DNA from: Acidobacteriaceae bacterium
GTDB lineage: Bacteria; Acidobacteriota; Terriglobia; Terriglobales; Acidobacteriaceae
NCBI GenBank assembly: GCA_003133425.1
Contig: PKXI01000234.1
Coordinates: 4,990-20,168 of the forward strand
Direction: 5' to 3'
Length of the DNA stretch: 15,179 nucleotides
Each line of letters begins with the position of its first letter. The stretch's first letter is position 1. The notes beneath the pieces were generated by a model. It was not told the DNA's origin, did no database searches, and saw nothing but the letters and a program-made list of their open reading frames with translations. Positions 7,536-14,238 of the stretch are shown piece after piece. The position numbers were made by a program, and so were the translations under genes.

Positions 7536-8314
7536 CTAGAAATCCCAATGCATTCGCGTGCCAAGGACAGAGACCGGGCCGCGAGCGCTGTTGAAGGCCG
7601 GGTTGGCCACAAACTGGTAGTCAAGCGCAGCGCGAATGTGCTTTGAAATTTGGAAGTCGTAGTATGCCTCTAGAACCCCTTCCGCAGCGTAGTTTAGAGA
7701 ACCGTCGCCATCGAGAATGCCCGCGCCGCCGGCCGCTAGGAAATCCTGATTCACCTTCGAAATCCCACTGATCACCCCGGCAATGCCGACGGTGTCGTCG
7801 GGGCGACGCCATGCTTCGCCCTTGACGCTGATGCCCAACGATCCGGAGTGGTTGATGTCGGTGAACATCCAGGCTTCGTTATGGCCGTCGTTCCACCCCG
7901 CGCGAGAAAACACGCCGACATTCTTGGTGATTTCTTGTTCCGCATTCAAGCCGAAACCAAACGTGTGACGGTTGGCGTGCGTCTGGGAGATGTCGGCTCC
8001 AGGGACCGAGAGAGCCGCTTTGTAACTGCCGAATTCCCCCTGATTGACGAATGTCAAGGGGCGGACAACTCCCGGGTGGGCGCCGATGCTGTACCGGCGC
8101 TCGCCTTCGGCCACCATCCCCCAATCGTGGAAAACCTGTTGTCGCCCGCAGTGCTGTCTCCTGGCCACATAAGGAACTGGGCTTCGGCGGTAAAACCGTT
8201 CCTTTGATTCGGCAACTGGAAGAATCCATAGCGCAACGACCACTTCGACCTGTCCGCTTCAACGGCTATGCCCGTCGTGTATCCCAGACTGTCGGCCGGA
8301 TAAGCCGGTGCATC
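7536..8314 (-). pseudogene. OprB-like carbohydrate porin, 5'-truncated and frameshifted
   Basis: Remnant of an outer-membrane beta-barrel porin. The 3' part (frame ending at 7536) reads GEFGSYKAALSVPG, then TFGFGLNAEQEITKNVGVFS, FTDINHSGSLGISVKGEAWR, AYYDFQISKHIRAALDYQF and the terminal RGPVSVLGTRMHWDF, typical of the OprB family. Upstream porin-like sequence continues in another frame from 8314 (APAYPADSLGYTTGIAVEAD, then WSLRYGFFQLPNQRNGFTAE). The frames must be joined near 8127-8134, around TTTTCC, by one missing or two extra bases. Residues before DAPAYPADS, including signal peptide and N-terminal half, are absent; at that point the DNA becomes a response-regulator fragment on the opposite strand. 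The remaining product could not be exported. The frameshift alone could be an assembly error; the truncation could not easily be. Confidence 0.78.
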
Positions 8315-8414
8315 AGGAGTCTTCCTGAAACATAGCGATCCAGACCAACTCGTCCCGGCTATTTCCAGCCGTTCGGAAGTCGGACGTACTTATACAGGCG
8401 TGCGTTCTGACTGA
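8304..8414 (+). pseudogene. Response-regulator receiver fragment (NarL type)
   Basis: From 8304 the plus strand reads AGASGVFLKHSDPDQLVPAI, matching residues 98-117 of the intact regulator at 5305 in 18 of 20 residues and 49 of 60 bases (counted by hand). Eight of the ten differing codons are synonymous, so this is a diverged homologue and not a recent copy of the local gene. It contains the conserved Lys of the receiver. Similarity fades after about 8363; the frame runs to TGA at 8412. A TAA lies directly before it, and there is no start, phosphoacceptor region or DNA-binding domain. It is a gene relic. Confidence 0.75.
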
Positions 8415-8457
8415 GAGTAAGGTTCGGTAATGTACTTTGGGTTGCCACTGGTATCAA

Positions 8458-8496
8458 AGTTTTCCTCTCGGTCAATACCGAAAAAACAGGAAAACT
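8458..8496. repeat. Nested inverted repeat downstream of tRNA-Leu
   Basis: Outer arms AGTTTTCCT (8458-8466) and AGGAAAACT (8488-8496) are perfect. Inside, TCGGT (8468-8472) and ACCGA (8477-8481) form a second stem with a CAAT loop. It lies about 60 bases past the tRNA 3' end and next to the gene relics. It could act as a weak terminator on the minus strand or be the end of a lost element. No flanking target duplication was recognised. Confidence 0.45.
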
Positions 8497-8553
8497 AAGC
8501 TTTACCGCTGGCTTTTCTTAGGAAGCTTACCTAATCTATTGATTCTAAACGGC

Positions 8554-8640
8554 TGGTGCCGAAGAAGGGACTCGAACCCCCACACCCTTGCGAGTACGTG
8601 GACCTGAACCACGCGCGTCTGCCAATTCCGCCACTTCGGC
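8554..8640 (-). tRNA. tRNA-Leu (anticodon CAG)
   Basis: 87 bases including an encoded CCA. The acceptor stem GCCGAAG (8634-8640) pairs with CTTCGGC (8558-8564). A D-arm with GGCGGAATTGGCAGAC, an anticodon stem CGTGG/CCACG closing loop TTCAGGT (anticodon CAG, complement at 8604-8606), a long class II variable arm and a T-arm with GGTTCGAGTCC are all present. It reads CUG codons. There is no intron or mismatch. It lies beside a zone of gene relics, a common setting for past integration events, but no duplicated 3' end of the tRNA was seen in the window. Confidence 0.97.
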
Positions 8641-8660
8641 ACGGTATACATGCTCAGCGT

Positions 8661-8673
8661 TGTTCGCCGAACA
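8661..8673. promoter_or_regulatory. Perfect palindrome upstream of tRNA-Leu
   Basis: TGTTCG-C-CGAACA, 6-base arms about one central base, 20 bases before the tRNA 5' end. It could be an operator or chance; no regulator is identified. Confidence 0.25.
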
Positions 8674-8745
8674 TGGCAGCAACCTTGAGTCTCGCAAATG
8701 CGGGACGTGGTGTCAAATAGCCGATGCATATCGAATGCGATCGCA

Positions 8746-9199
8746 CTAACCGGGAGTTTTTATGCCTCCGCGGAGCATCTCAACAGCCTTTGCCATGCGA
8801 CTCGATCGGCTCTCTTCTTTTTTGGCCTCAGCAATCCAGCGGCAATATTCCTTGCGGTGGGTGTAACTGAGTTTTTCAAAACCAGCCAGAAGGCCTTGCT
8901 TCTTGAGCAACGCAGCAAAAGGAGCGGGAACGTCGAGCGTCCTGACCTCCTCGTCCTTCCAAACCTCTACCTGAACGGTATCTCCGGGTCCTTTGCCGAT
9001 CTGCTCGCGAATCGCTTTGAGCACACCCAGCATATGTTCCGCGGCACTTGATGAGCGAGCCGCTGTACGGCACGCCGTCGAGGGTCGACTTTACCGGGAC
9101 CCTGGCCCTTGTGCCGAATTCCCGTTCAACATCGTAGGGAAAAACGGCGCCGCCGCTGATGCCTGGTTGAATTGTCGCCTTGAACTTGTATTTCTTCAT
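8746..9199 (-). pseudogene. YdeI/OmdA-family protein with DUF1905-type N-terminus, frameshifted
   Basis: Two frames make up one family protein of about 150 residues. The first begins at ATG 9199 (MKKYKFKATIQPGISGGAVF, then VPVKSTLDGVPYSGSLIKC), the DUF1905-like barrel. The second, ending at TAG 8746, carries HMLGVLKAIREQIGKGPGDT, VQVEVWKDEEVRTLDVP and the YdeI tail AALLKKQGLLAGFEKLSYTH with RKEYCRWIAEAKKEE. The join falls near 9030-9045. A family-typical GGAGAACAT may have lost two bases to give GGAACAT, which is inference. Each half looks well conserved, so the break is recent or a sequencing error. The family is tied to protection against some bacteriocins and to outer-membrane association, but its biochemical role is poorly known. 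The gene lies downstream of the OsmC gene, separated by a terminator candidate. Confidence 0.75.
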
Positions 9200-9249
9200 C
9201 GTTGCACCCGAATTGCAGTCCGCTGCTCCCGCGTTCAAGAGCGAGGTCA

Positions 9250-9293
9250 GGAAAACAACCTGCCGCGCTCTCATTTGACGAAAGCGCGGCAGG
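9250..9293 (-). terminator. Rho-independent terminator candidate after the OsmC gene
   Basis: Perfect 11-base arms CCTGCCGCGCT (9259-9269) and AGCGCGGCAGG (9283-9293) with a 13-base loop. Read on the minus strand, the GC-rich stem is followed by TTGTTTTCC. It lies 50 bases after the OsmC stop, as expected for its transcript end. Confidence 0.6.
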
Positions 9294-9342
9294 CATCGGT
9301 CGATGACACATCAAAGTTTGAAGGCCCCTATCAGGGCTTTCC

Positions 9343-9774
9343 TTACACCAGCTTGGCGTCTAGCGTTATCTCGGTGTTGTTGGCGAACAGCTTCGAGATG
9401 GGGCAGCCGGCCTTGGCGTCGGCAGCGGCTTTGTCGAAAGCTTCCTTGCTGGCGCCGGGAACGATGGCGGTCGTTGTGAGGACAATCTTGGTGACTGCGA
9501 AGCCCCCATCCGTCTTGGCCAGGGTGACCGCCGCCTGGGTCTCGATCTTCGTCGGTGTCAGCCCGGCGCCGCCCAACTCCGCTCCCAGGGCCATCGAGAA
9601 ACAGCTTGAGTGGGCCGCCGCGATCAACTCCTCGGGAGTGGTGCCGGAGTCGGCGCCTTCAAAACGCGTAGCGAAGGAATAGTTCGCGTTCTTCAGCACG
9701 CCCGTCGCTGTAGAGATGGTGCCTTTGCCTTCCTTCAGTGAACCTGTCCAAACCGCACTTGCCTTGCTAGCCAT
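9343..9774 (-). CDS. osmC: OsmC-family organic hydroperoxide reductase
   Basis: Thiol-dependent peroxidase that reduces organic hydroperoxides in the cytoplasm; 143 residues, the usual length. The ATG at 9774 follows AAGGAGGGACT, a strong ribosome site; an earlier in-frame start at 9870 adds 32 residues without family character. The redox pair is Cys58 (AAAHSSCFSMAL) and Cys124 (KAGCPISKLF). Supporting residues Arg37 (ATRFEG) and Glu49 (TTPEELIAAAH) are in place, and the order is that of the OsmC rather than the Ohr branch (ASKASAVWTGSLKEGKGTIS). It appears monocistronic, ending at the hairpin at 9259-9293. Confidence 0.95.
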   Translation of the reverse strand: MASKASAVWTGSLKEGKGTISTATGVLKNANYSFATRFEGADSGTTPEELIAAAHSSCFSMALGAELGGAGLTPTKIETQAAVTLAKTDGGFAVTKIVLTTTAIVPGASKEAFDKAAADAKAGCPISKLFANNTEITLDAKLV

Positions 9775-9923
9775 AGTCCCTCCTTGGGGGATTGGATATC
9801 CGGTTGATTTGTCCGATGCGCCGCCAGGAGAAGCATGGGCGCAGCCGGAGAGTTGATGCCTGAGGCGCATGCCGGATCTTTACGCGGCTCCAGCGCCCGC
9901 TCTCTCATGGTAATCTGTCGTGC

Positions 9924-10166
9924 ATGTTGCCGCAGCGGCCGTTAGCCCTGGACCCCGATTTTGATCCCGATTTTACGGTCAGTTTCTCACATGGTGAGCC
10001 GGGCGACGTCTCGCAGGTAGCCCCGTCCGGCACTCAACCAGGCGAGCAGCCGGTCGAGCACCATTGCCAGGTATGCCCCACCTGCGGTCACCGGCTCACC
10101 GGCCACCACTGCAAGCTCGTCTGCACCCAGTGCGGCTATTACCTCAGCTGCGCAGACTACTACTGA
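9924..10166 (+). CDS. 80-residue Cys/His-rich zinc-ribbon-like protein
   Basis: The N-terminal 45 residues are polar, acidic and Pro/Gly-rich, probably disordered. The C-terminal half is dense in metal ligands: CQVCPTCGHRL (Cys48, Cys51, Cys54) and HHCKLVCTQCGYYLSCADYY (Cys63, Cys67, Cys70, Cys76), with histidines at 46, 47, 56, 61 and 62. The paired CPTCG and CTQCG knuckles resemble a zinc ribbon. A closely similar ending is familiar to me from small acidobacterial hypothetical proteins; that is recall, not a search. The ATG at 9924 has no clear ribosome site. A TAATCT about 8 bases upstream (9911-9916) could give a near-leaderless transcript. It is convergent with the lipase gene. Function unknown. 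Confidence 0.75.
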   Translation: MLPQRPLALDPDFDPDFTVSFSHGEPGDVSQVAPSGTQPGEQPVEHHCQVCPTCGHRLTGHHCKLVCTQCGYYLSCADYY

Positions 10167-10202
10167 GCCACTCCACTCTAAACCTGGACCATCACCACAG
10201 GT

Positions 10203-11042
10203 CTACACCGGCCCCGGGTATGCCGATCCCCGGCATTGCAGATCGACTTTCAGGCTGTTCCCACCCACCTCCTTATCCATCAGCCATAAGTACGTGTCGA
10301 GACTGTGCCAGCATGCCGCGTTAGCGTTGACCGAATTGAAGGGCGAAACCACCTCCAAGTCGTTCCCCACATGCTCATAAGGATAAAGAGGCGCCTGCGG
10401 CACGATGTCTGTCCGGTTGTGGACGCGATAGGAGTCTGGCACAACCGAATCGTATGTGTGTTGAAAGAAGAGTTCCCCTACCCGGGGGCTCGCAAAGGTG
10501 TAGACTGACGTCCCCTTGGCTCCAACTCCGCTATTGAGGCCGACATCCAAACCGAGCAGAGTTGCAAGCGCGGCTCCCAGGCTGTGTCCGGTAACTGTAA
10601 TGTGCGATACTCCGCCTTTGCCAACCAGGTTCGCAATTGCGGCAATGGCGGAAGGTGAGTTGGGGTCTGCGCCCGCACGCAACGACCTGTAGATTGCGGC
10701 AAAGCCATCCTCGGTGAGTCCGCCGCCCGCGTGGATCGGGTTTGGAACAAACAGGAACGAAAAATCATGGAGCCATTCCTGAATTGTTTCTGTTCCGCGA
10801 ATCGCCGCCACGAGTTCTCCGGCGGCCGACGTTGCCAGAAAACCGTAAGTCACTGTCTCACCTATATGAGGTGAGACGTCTGTGGCCAGTTCATTGCCGT
10901 AAAGAGCATCGACGAACGTATAGCCGGCTTGGGAAATCGCCGCAACCGTGCCGGGCGTGTATGCGCCGGCCGGCGCCACACTGTAGGCGATGCCGACGAG
11001 TTGGGCATAGCGAATTGCTGCGTTCCAGTCAACTGCAGCCAT
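10203..11042 (-). CDS. Class 3 lipase-fold alpha/beta hydrolase
   Basis: Predicted serine esterase or lipase of 279 residues. The ATG at 11042 is chosen for AAGGAG 8-9 bases upstream; an in-frame ATG at 11072 lies before that site. The catalytic set is visible: nucleophile Ser154 in TVTGHSLGAALATLLG, Asp212 in VHNRTDIVPQAP and His246 in ACWHSLDTYLWLMD. The strand AAIRGTETIQEWLHDFSF matches the oxyanion-side region of this family (RGT/S motif). There is no signal peptide or membrane segment, so it is either cytoplasmic or exported by a route without a cleaved N-terminal signal. Substrate unknown. It is preceded on the same strand by the M28 peptidase gene, 143 bases away. Confidence 0.88.
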   Translation of the reverse strand: MAAVDWNAAIRYAQLVGIAYSVAPAGAYTPGTVAAISQAGYTFVDALYGNELATDVSPHIGETVTYGFLATSAAGELVAAIRGTETIQEWLHDFSFLFVPNPIHAGGGLTEDGFAAIYRSLRAGADPNSPSAIAAIANLVGKGGVSHITVTGHSLGAALATLLGLDVGLNSGVGAKGTSVYTFASPRVGELFFQHTYDSVVPDSYRVHNRTDIVPQAPLYPYEHVGNDLEVVSPFNSVNANAACWHSLDTYLWLMDKEVGGNSLKVDLQCRGSAYPGPV

Positions 11043-11080
11043 TGTCTGGTCTCCTTCGGGAAAGATACCCACGCAGGCAA

Positions 11081-11086
11081 ATTATG
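11081..11086 (-). promoter_or_regulatory. Candidate -10 box for the lipase gene
   Basis: On the minus strand CATAAT (5 of 6 consensus) stands 38 bases before the lipase ATG. The -35 position at 17 bases spacing reads TGGCTC, a poor match. Tentative. Confidence 0.25.
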
Positions 11087-11148
11087 CCCTGTTCCCCGCC
11101 GAGGAGCCATAAAAATCCGCCAAAAACGAAGGTGCAACTGATATATCC

Positions 11149-11162
11149 GCGGAGTCCTCCGC
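11149..11162. repeat. Short GC-rich hairpin after the M28 peptidase gene
   Basis: GCGGAG (11149-11154) faces CTCCGC (11157-11162) with two bases between, or a 5-base stem with a 4-base loop. It lies 24 bases past the peptidase stop. A T-run exists only about 22 bases further (11122-11126 complement), so it is at best an imperfect terminator. Confidence 0.3.
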
Positions 11163-11185
11163 CGGCCCCGTGAACTTACCAGTCG

Positions 11186-12877
11186 CTATTGAGCCCGGCT
11201 TGCTTTCCGCGCTGCTTCAAACTCATCGCCGGAATTCCATTCCACGGACTTCGGCTGGGCGCTGGCCAGCCAGCCGAGCACAAAGCCGAATCGCGCCATT
11301 TTGGCGTTGCCTCTGAAATCCCAGTCGGCATGGTACTCGTCGGATGGCTGGTGGTAGTGGTGTGCGGTGAAATCCGCAAACTGCTCGTGGCCCCACTCCT
11401 GCTTGTGCCCCTCAAACAGATCGCCCTGGCCAACCGAAATGCCGGGGATGCCGACCCTTGCCAGCGAGAAATGGTCGGAGCGGTAATAGTGGCCGGCCAT
11501 CGGATTTGAGTCAGGTTGCAGCTCCAGGTCAAATGCCTTGGCAACACTCTGAACCGTGGGCCAGAAGTCAGTGCGCTCAGCTCCGCCCAGGTTCACCGAG
11601 AGCGGAACGCCTATGGGCAGCAGCATGTCGTAATTGAGGTCGAGTGTAATGTGCCCCGCGGGAACAGGCGGGTGCATCCCCAGATATTGCGAACCCAGCA
11701 GCCCCTGCTCCTCTGCCGTGACCGACGCAAAATAGACCGCGTGGGGCGGACGCACCTTCGACTGCGCAAAAGCGCGCGCCAGTTCGAGCAGAACGCCACA
11801 GCCAGTGCCGTTATCGGCCGCGCCGTTATAAATGTTATCCCCCTTGGCGTTTGGATCGATGCCGAGGTGATCGTAGTGCGCAGAGTAAAGAACAGCCTGG
11901 TCAGCAGAACTCACACCAGCCACGCGGCCCATGACGTTCGTGCTGTCATAGCGGCGGACGCGGCTTTCAACATGCGCCCGCAACCTCACGGGAAATTCAA
12001 CTGCATGAAATCCGCGCTTCCCCGCCGCATCGATCGCCTGATCCAGATCGCCGAGCCCGGCCATCGTCAGCAGTTGCTGCGCCACGTCATGCTGAATCCA
12101 CGCCGCGGCGCGCAAAGTAGCAGAAGGATCGCCCTGAAGATAGCTCTTTTCGATCGCCTGCGAGTTCCGCACCACATCCCACGGATAGCTCGCCAGATCG
12201 GTGCGGTGAATGATCAGCACGCCCACAGCCCCGCGCCGCGCTGCCTCCTCATATTTATAAGTCCAGCGCCCGTAATACGTGAGAGCCTTGCCCTTGAAGA
12301 ACTTCTCGTCGTCGGAAGGCGGCTCGTTCACAATGACCAGCGCGATCTTGCCTTTTACATCCACGCCTGCGTAGTCGTTCCAGTTGTACTCCGGCGCATC
12401 AATCCCGTAGCCGACAAAAACGATCGGAACATCGAAGTCCGCGGCTTCCTGCCCGGTCTGGTCCTTGGAAACGATCTGCGAACTGTAGGCGAGCTCCATC
12501 GGCGCGCCGTTCGCAGGAATGAAGGCAAACTTCGTTTTGTCCTCGACAGTGTGCACAGCAAACAGCGGAACGCGTTGAAAGTACGTTCCGTTGTCCCCCG
12601 CCGGCTCCAGCCCTGCCAGCGCAAACTGCGTGGCCATGTACTCAGCAGACAGCTGGTCTCCGCGCGTGCCAGGTCCCCGCCCTTCCATCAGATCGAGCGA
12701 AAGAAACCGCACGTGCGCGCGAATCTTCTCCGGATCGATGGAGGCTGCCGCATCCCGTGCCGCCTGCGGCAGCCCCGCAATCGCGGGAACAGAAGCAGCA
12801 TTGGGTTGCTGCGTGTTGGCCAGAGGTACGGCTAAAACGGCTGCTGACACGACGGCTAAAACCAGAAAAGGACGCAT
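11186..12877 (-). CDS. Exported M28-family zinc metallopeptidase with PA-type insert
   Basis: Predicted secreted or periplasmic aminopeptidase-like enzyme with two zinc ions; 563 residues. The start at 12877 has GGAG 6 bases upstream. Residues 1-22 form a signal peptide (MRPFLVLAVVSAAVLAVPLA). An N-terminal segment (45-115, with RAHVRFLSLDLMEGRGPGTR) leads into a protease-associated-type insert (about 130-290, with FVGYGIDAPEYNWNDYAGVD and VKGKIALVIVNEPPSDDEKF). The M28 core follows: His334 and Asp336 (YSAHYDHLG), Asp355 (NGAADNGTG), Glu389/Glu390 (TAEEQG), Asp417 (LNYDMLLP) and His509 (HHYHQPSDEY). The metal and catalytic set is therefore complete. The insert order is like other bacterial PA-M28 proteins. 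It is downstream of mutY on the same strand with a 66-base gap containing a palindrome. Confidence 0.94.
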   Translation of the reverse strand: MRPFLVLAVVSAAVLAVPLANTQQPNAASVPAIAGLPQAARDAAASIDPEKIRAHVRFLSLDLMEGRGPGTRGDQLSAEYMATQFALAGLEPAGDNGTYFQRVPLFAVHTVEDKTKFAFIPANGAPMELAYSSQIVSKDQTGQEAADFDVPIVFVGYGIDAPEYNWNDYAGVDVKGKIALVIVNEPPSDDEKFFKGKALTYYGRWTYKYEEAARRGAVGVLIIHRTDLASYPWDVVRNSQAIEKSYLQGDPSATLRAAAWIQHDVAQQLLTMAGLGDLDQAIDAAGKRGFHAVEFPVRLRAHVESRVRRYDSTNVMGRVAGVSSADQAVLYSAHYDHLGIDPNAKGDNIYNGAADNGTGCGVLLELARAFAQSKVRPPHAVYFASVTAEEQGLLGSQYLGMHPPVPAGHITLDLNYDMLLPIGVPLSVNLGGAERTDFWPTVQSVAKAFDLELQPDSNPMAGHYYRSDHFSLARVGIPGISVGQGDLFEGHKQEWGHEQFADFTAHHYHQPSDEYHADWDFRGNAKMARFGFVLGWLASAQPKSVEWNSGDEFEAARKASRAQ

Positions 12878-12904
12878 GAAATCTCCGTGGATTGTGCAGA
12901 TATT

Positions 12905-12917
12905 GCGAAAGTTTCGC
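12905..12917. promoter_or_regulatory. Perfect palindrome in the mutY/peptidase gap
   Basis: GCGAAA-G-TTTCGC, 6-base arms, placed 27 bases before the peptidase start. Position and symmetry suit an operator for the peptidase gene. No regulator is identified. Confidence 0.3.
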
Positions 12918-12943
12918 TCAAATGATTACTGGAGTTGTCTTCT

Positions 12944-14053
12944 TTAGAGTACTTCCCCATCCCGCCGTGGAGCAATCGCATCCAGCGCGACCGTAGGCAG
13001 CAGGTGAGCTCGCGAGAGCACCTTGCGCGTCAGCCCGGTCAACGCCATCCGCGCAGCCTCGCTCAACGGAGCCCACCTGCGCACATCGCCCGGCACCGTC
13101 ATCGCATCAACATCGTCTTCAAATACTGTGCGGATGCGCACGTAGTAGTTCACCTGCATGATGGCGTGGCGCACCGTCATGCGCAGGTCCTTTTCCGGAA
13201 CAGCAGGCTCGCGCAACACGGGCAGCTCCCACAACCCCGGCATCACCGTCTCTGTCTCAGGGCGCTGTTCCAGCAGAACCTCCCTGCTGCCGGGGCCGCG
13301 TGCCTTGCCTGCACTGCGGCCCATCCGCACCGAGAGTGCGTGGCCAACCTCGCGGCTCAACATGCGCGGCCGGGGCGACGTCTTGTGCTCGCCGCGTGTC
13401 TTGCAGTCTGCGGAAATCGGGCATACCAGGCACTTCGGATTGCGTGGCAGGCAAACCGTTGCGCCCAGTTCCATCATCGCCTGGTTGAAGTCGCCGGGAC
13501 GTTCGGGATCCACCAGCCGCGCCGCCAGCTTCTCAATCTTGCGGCGCAGTGCGGCTGCTCCGGCGCGGCTCGCGGACTCCCATCCAGCCATGCGGCACAG
13601 CACCCGCTCCACGTTGCCGTCCACTACCGCCACCGGCTCGCCGTGCGCGATGCTCGCAATGGCCGCTGCCGTGTACGGGCCAATGCCGGGCAGCGCACGC
13701 AACTCAACCGAAGTGACCGGCAGATTGCCCTCGTAGTTGCTGGCCACAAACTGCGCCGCCTTGTGCAACATGCGTGCACGCCGGTAGTAGCCCAGCCCGC
13801 TCCATAGCGCCAGCACGTCCTGTTCCGATGCCTCGGCCAGCACAACAAGCGTGGGAAAACGCGCCATGAATGCCTGGTAGCGTTCAACTACCACGGCCAC
13901 TCGAGTCTGCTGCAACATGATCTCAGAGACCCAGATAGCGTACGGTCCCTGGGTTTTGCGCCACGGAAGGTCGCGACGATTGCTTCCGTACCACTCAATC
14001 AGACGGAGGCGCAGCGCGGCGATTTTTGCACGATCCTGATCCTGCCCGGCCAT
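12944..14053 (-). CDS. mutY: A/G-specific adenine DNA glycosylase
   Basis: Base-excision enzyme that removes adenine paired with 8-oxoguanine, preventing G:C to T:A mutation; 369 residues, normal length. The HhH-GPD domain has catalytic Glu44 (WVSEIMLQQTRV), Tyr89 (GLGYYRRAR), the helix-hairpin-helix LPGIGPYTAAAI (121-132) and Asp145 (VAVVDGNVERVL). The 4Fe-4S cluster ligands are Cys201, Cys208, Cys211 and Cys217 in the C-x6-C-x2-C-x5-C spacing. A NUDIX-like C-terminal domain (about 235-355, with MPGLWELPV) recognises 8-oxoguanine. The position of the E. coli FSH loop reads RHAIMQVNYYV, so that motif is replaced. The start at 14053 has no strong ribosome site. The upstream gap is divergent with the beta-barrel gene. 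Confidence 0.96.
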   Translation of the reverse strand: MAGQDQDRAKIAALRLRLIEWYGSNRRDLPWRKTQGPYAIWVSEIMLQQTRVAVVVERYQAFMARFPTLVVLAEASEQDVLALWSGLGYYRRARMLHKAAQFVASNYEGNLPVTSVELRALPGIGPYTAAAIASIAHGEPVAVVDGNVERVLCRMAGWESASRAGAAALRRKIEKLAARLVDPERPGDFNQAMMELGATVCLPRNPKCLVCPISADCKTRGEHKTSPRPRMLSREVGHALSVRMGRSAGKARGPGSREVLLEQRPETETVMPGLWELPVLREPAVPEKDLRMTVRHAIMQVNYYVRIRTVFEDDVDAMTVPGDVRRWAPLSEAARMALTGLTRKVLSRAHLLPTVALDAIAPRRDGEVL

Positions 14054-14127
14054 TCGCTCAGATTAATGCATTTGCCCCATCCGCTGCCCTGTCCGCGCAG
14101 TCTTTCGTGACGCTGGTGGCATTCCCT

Positions 14128-14149
14128 GGCACAAAAGGGGCATTGTGCC
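14128..14149. repeat. Inverted repeat in the mutY/beta-barrel divergent gap
   Basis: Perfect 7-base arms GGCACAA (14128-14134) and TTGTGCC (14143-14149) separated by 8 bases, about 75 bases upstream of mutY. It may be an operator. The rest of the 14054-14308 gap holds a TGCACGTGCA palindrome (14202-14211) and the leader described separately. Confidence 0.35.
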
Positions 14150-14200
14150 GGCCAATCTCCAACATTAGGATTTCGAAATAACCCCCCACCCGGCGTGGTG

Positions 14201-14229
14201 TTGCACGTGCAGTTATACGAATAAATTAC
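14201..14229 (+). promoter_or_regulatory. Candidate promoter for the beta-barrel gene
   Basis: TTGCAC (14201-14206) matches a -35 in 5 of 6 bases and is part of the palindrome TGCACGTGCA. An AT-rich stretch follows. TAAATT at 14222-14227 is the best -10, with a short 15-base spacing. The promoter would start a leader of about 75 bases. Tentative. Confidence 0.3.
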
Positions 14230-14238
14230 ACAATGAAG

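Noticed and set aside
8390..8494. 35-codon minus-strand open stretch resembling protein (DTSGNPKYITEPYSQ)
   Set aside because: No start codon, a stop on both sides and overlap with the regulator fragment; noted only as a possible relic.
11516..12835. Plus-strand 439-codon frame opposite the M28 peptidase
   Set aside because: Entirely antisense to a complete metallopeptidase with all metal ligands; Arg/His-rich shadow with no domain.
12935..13807. Plus-strand 290-codon frame opposite mutY
   Set aside because: Antisense to an intact mutY; low-complexity His/Arg/Ala content.
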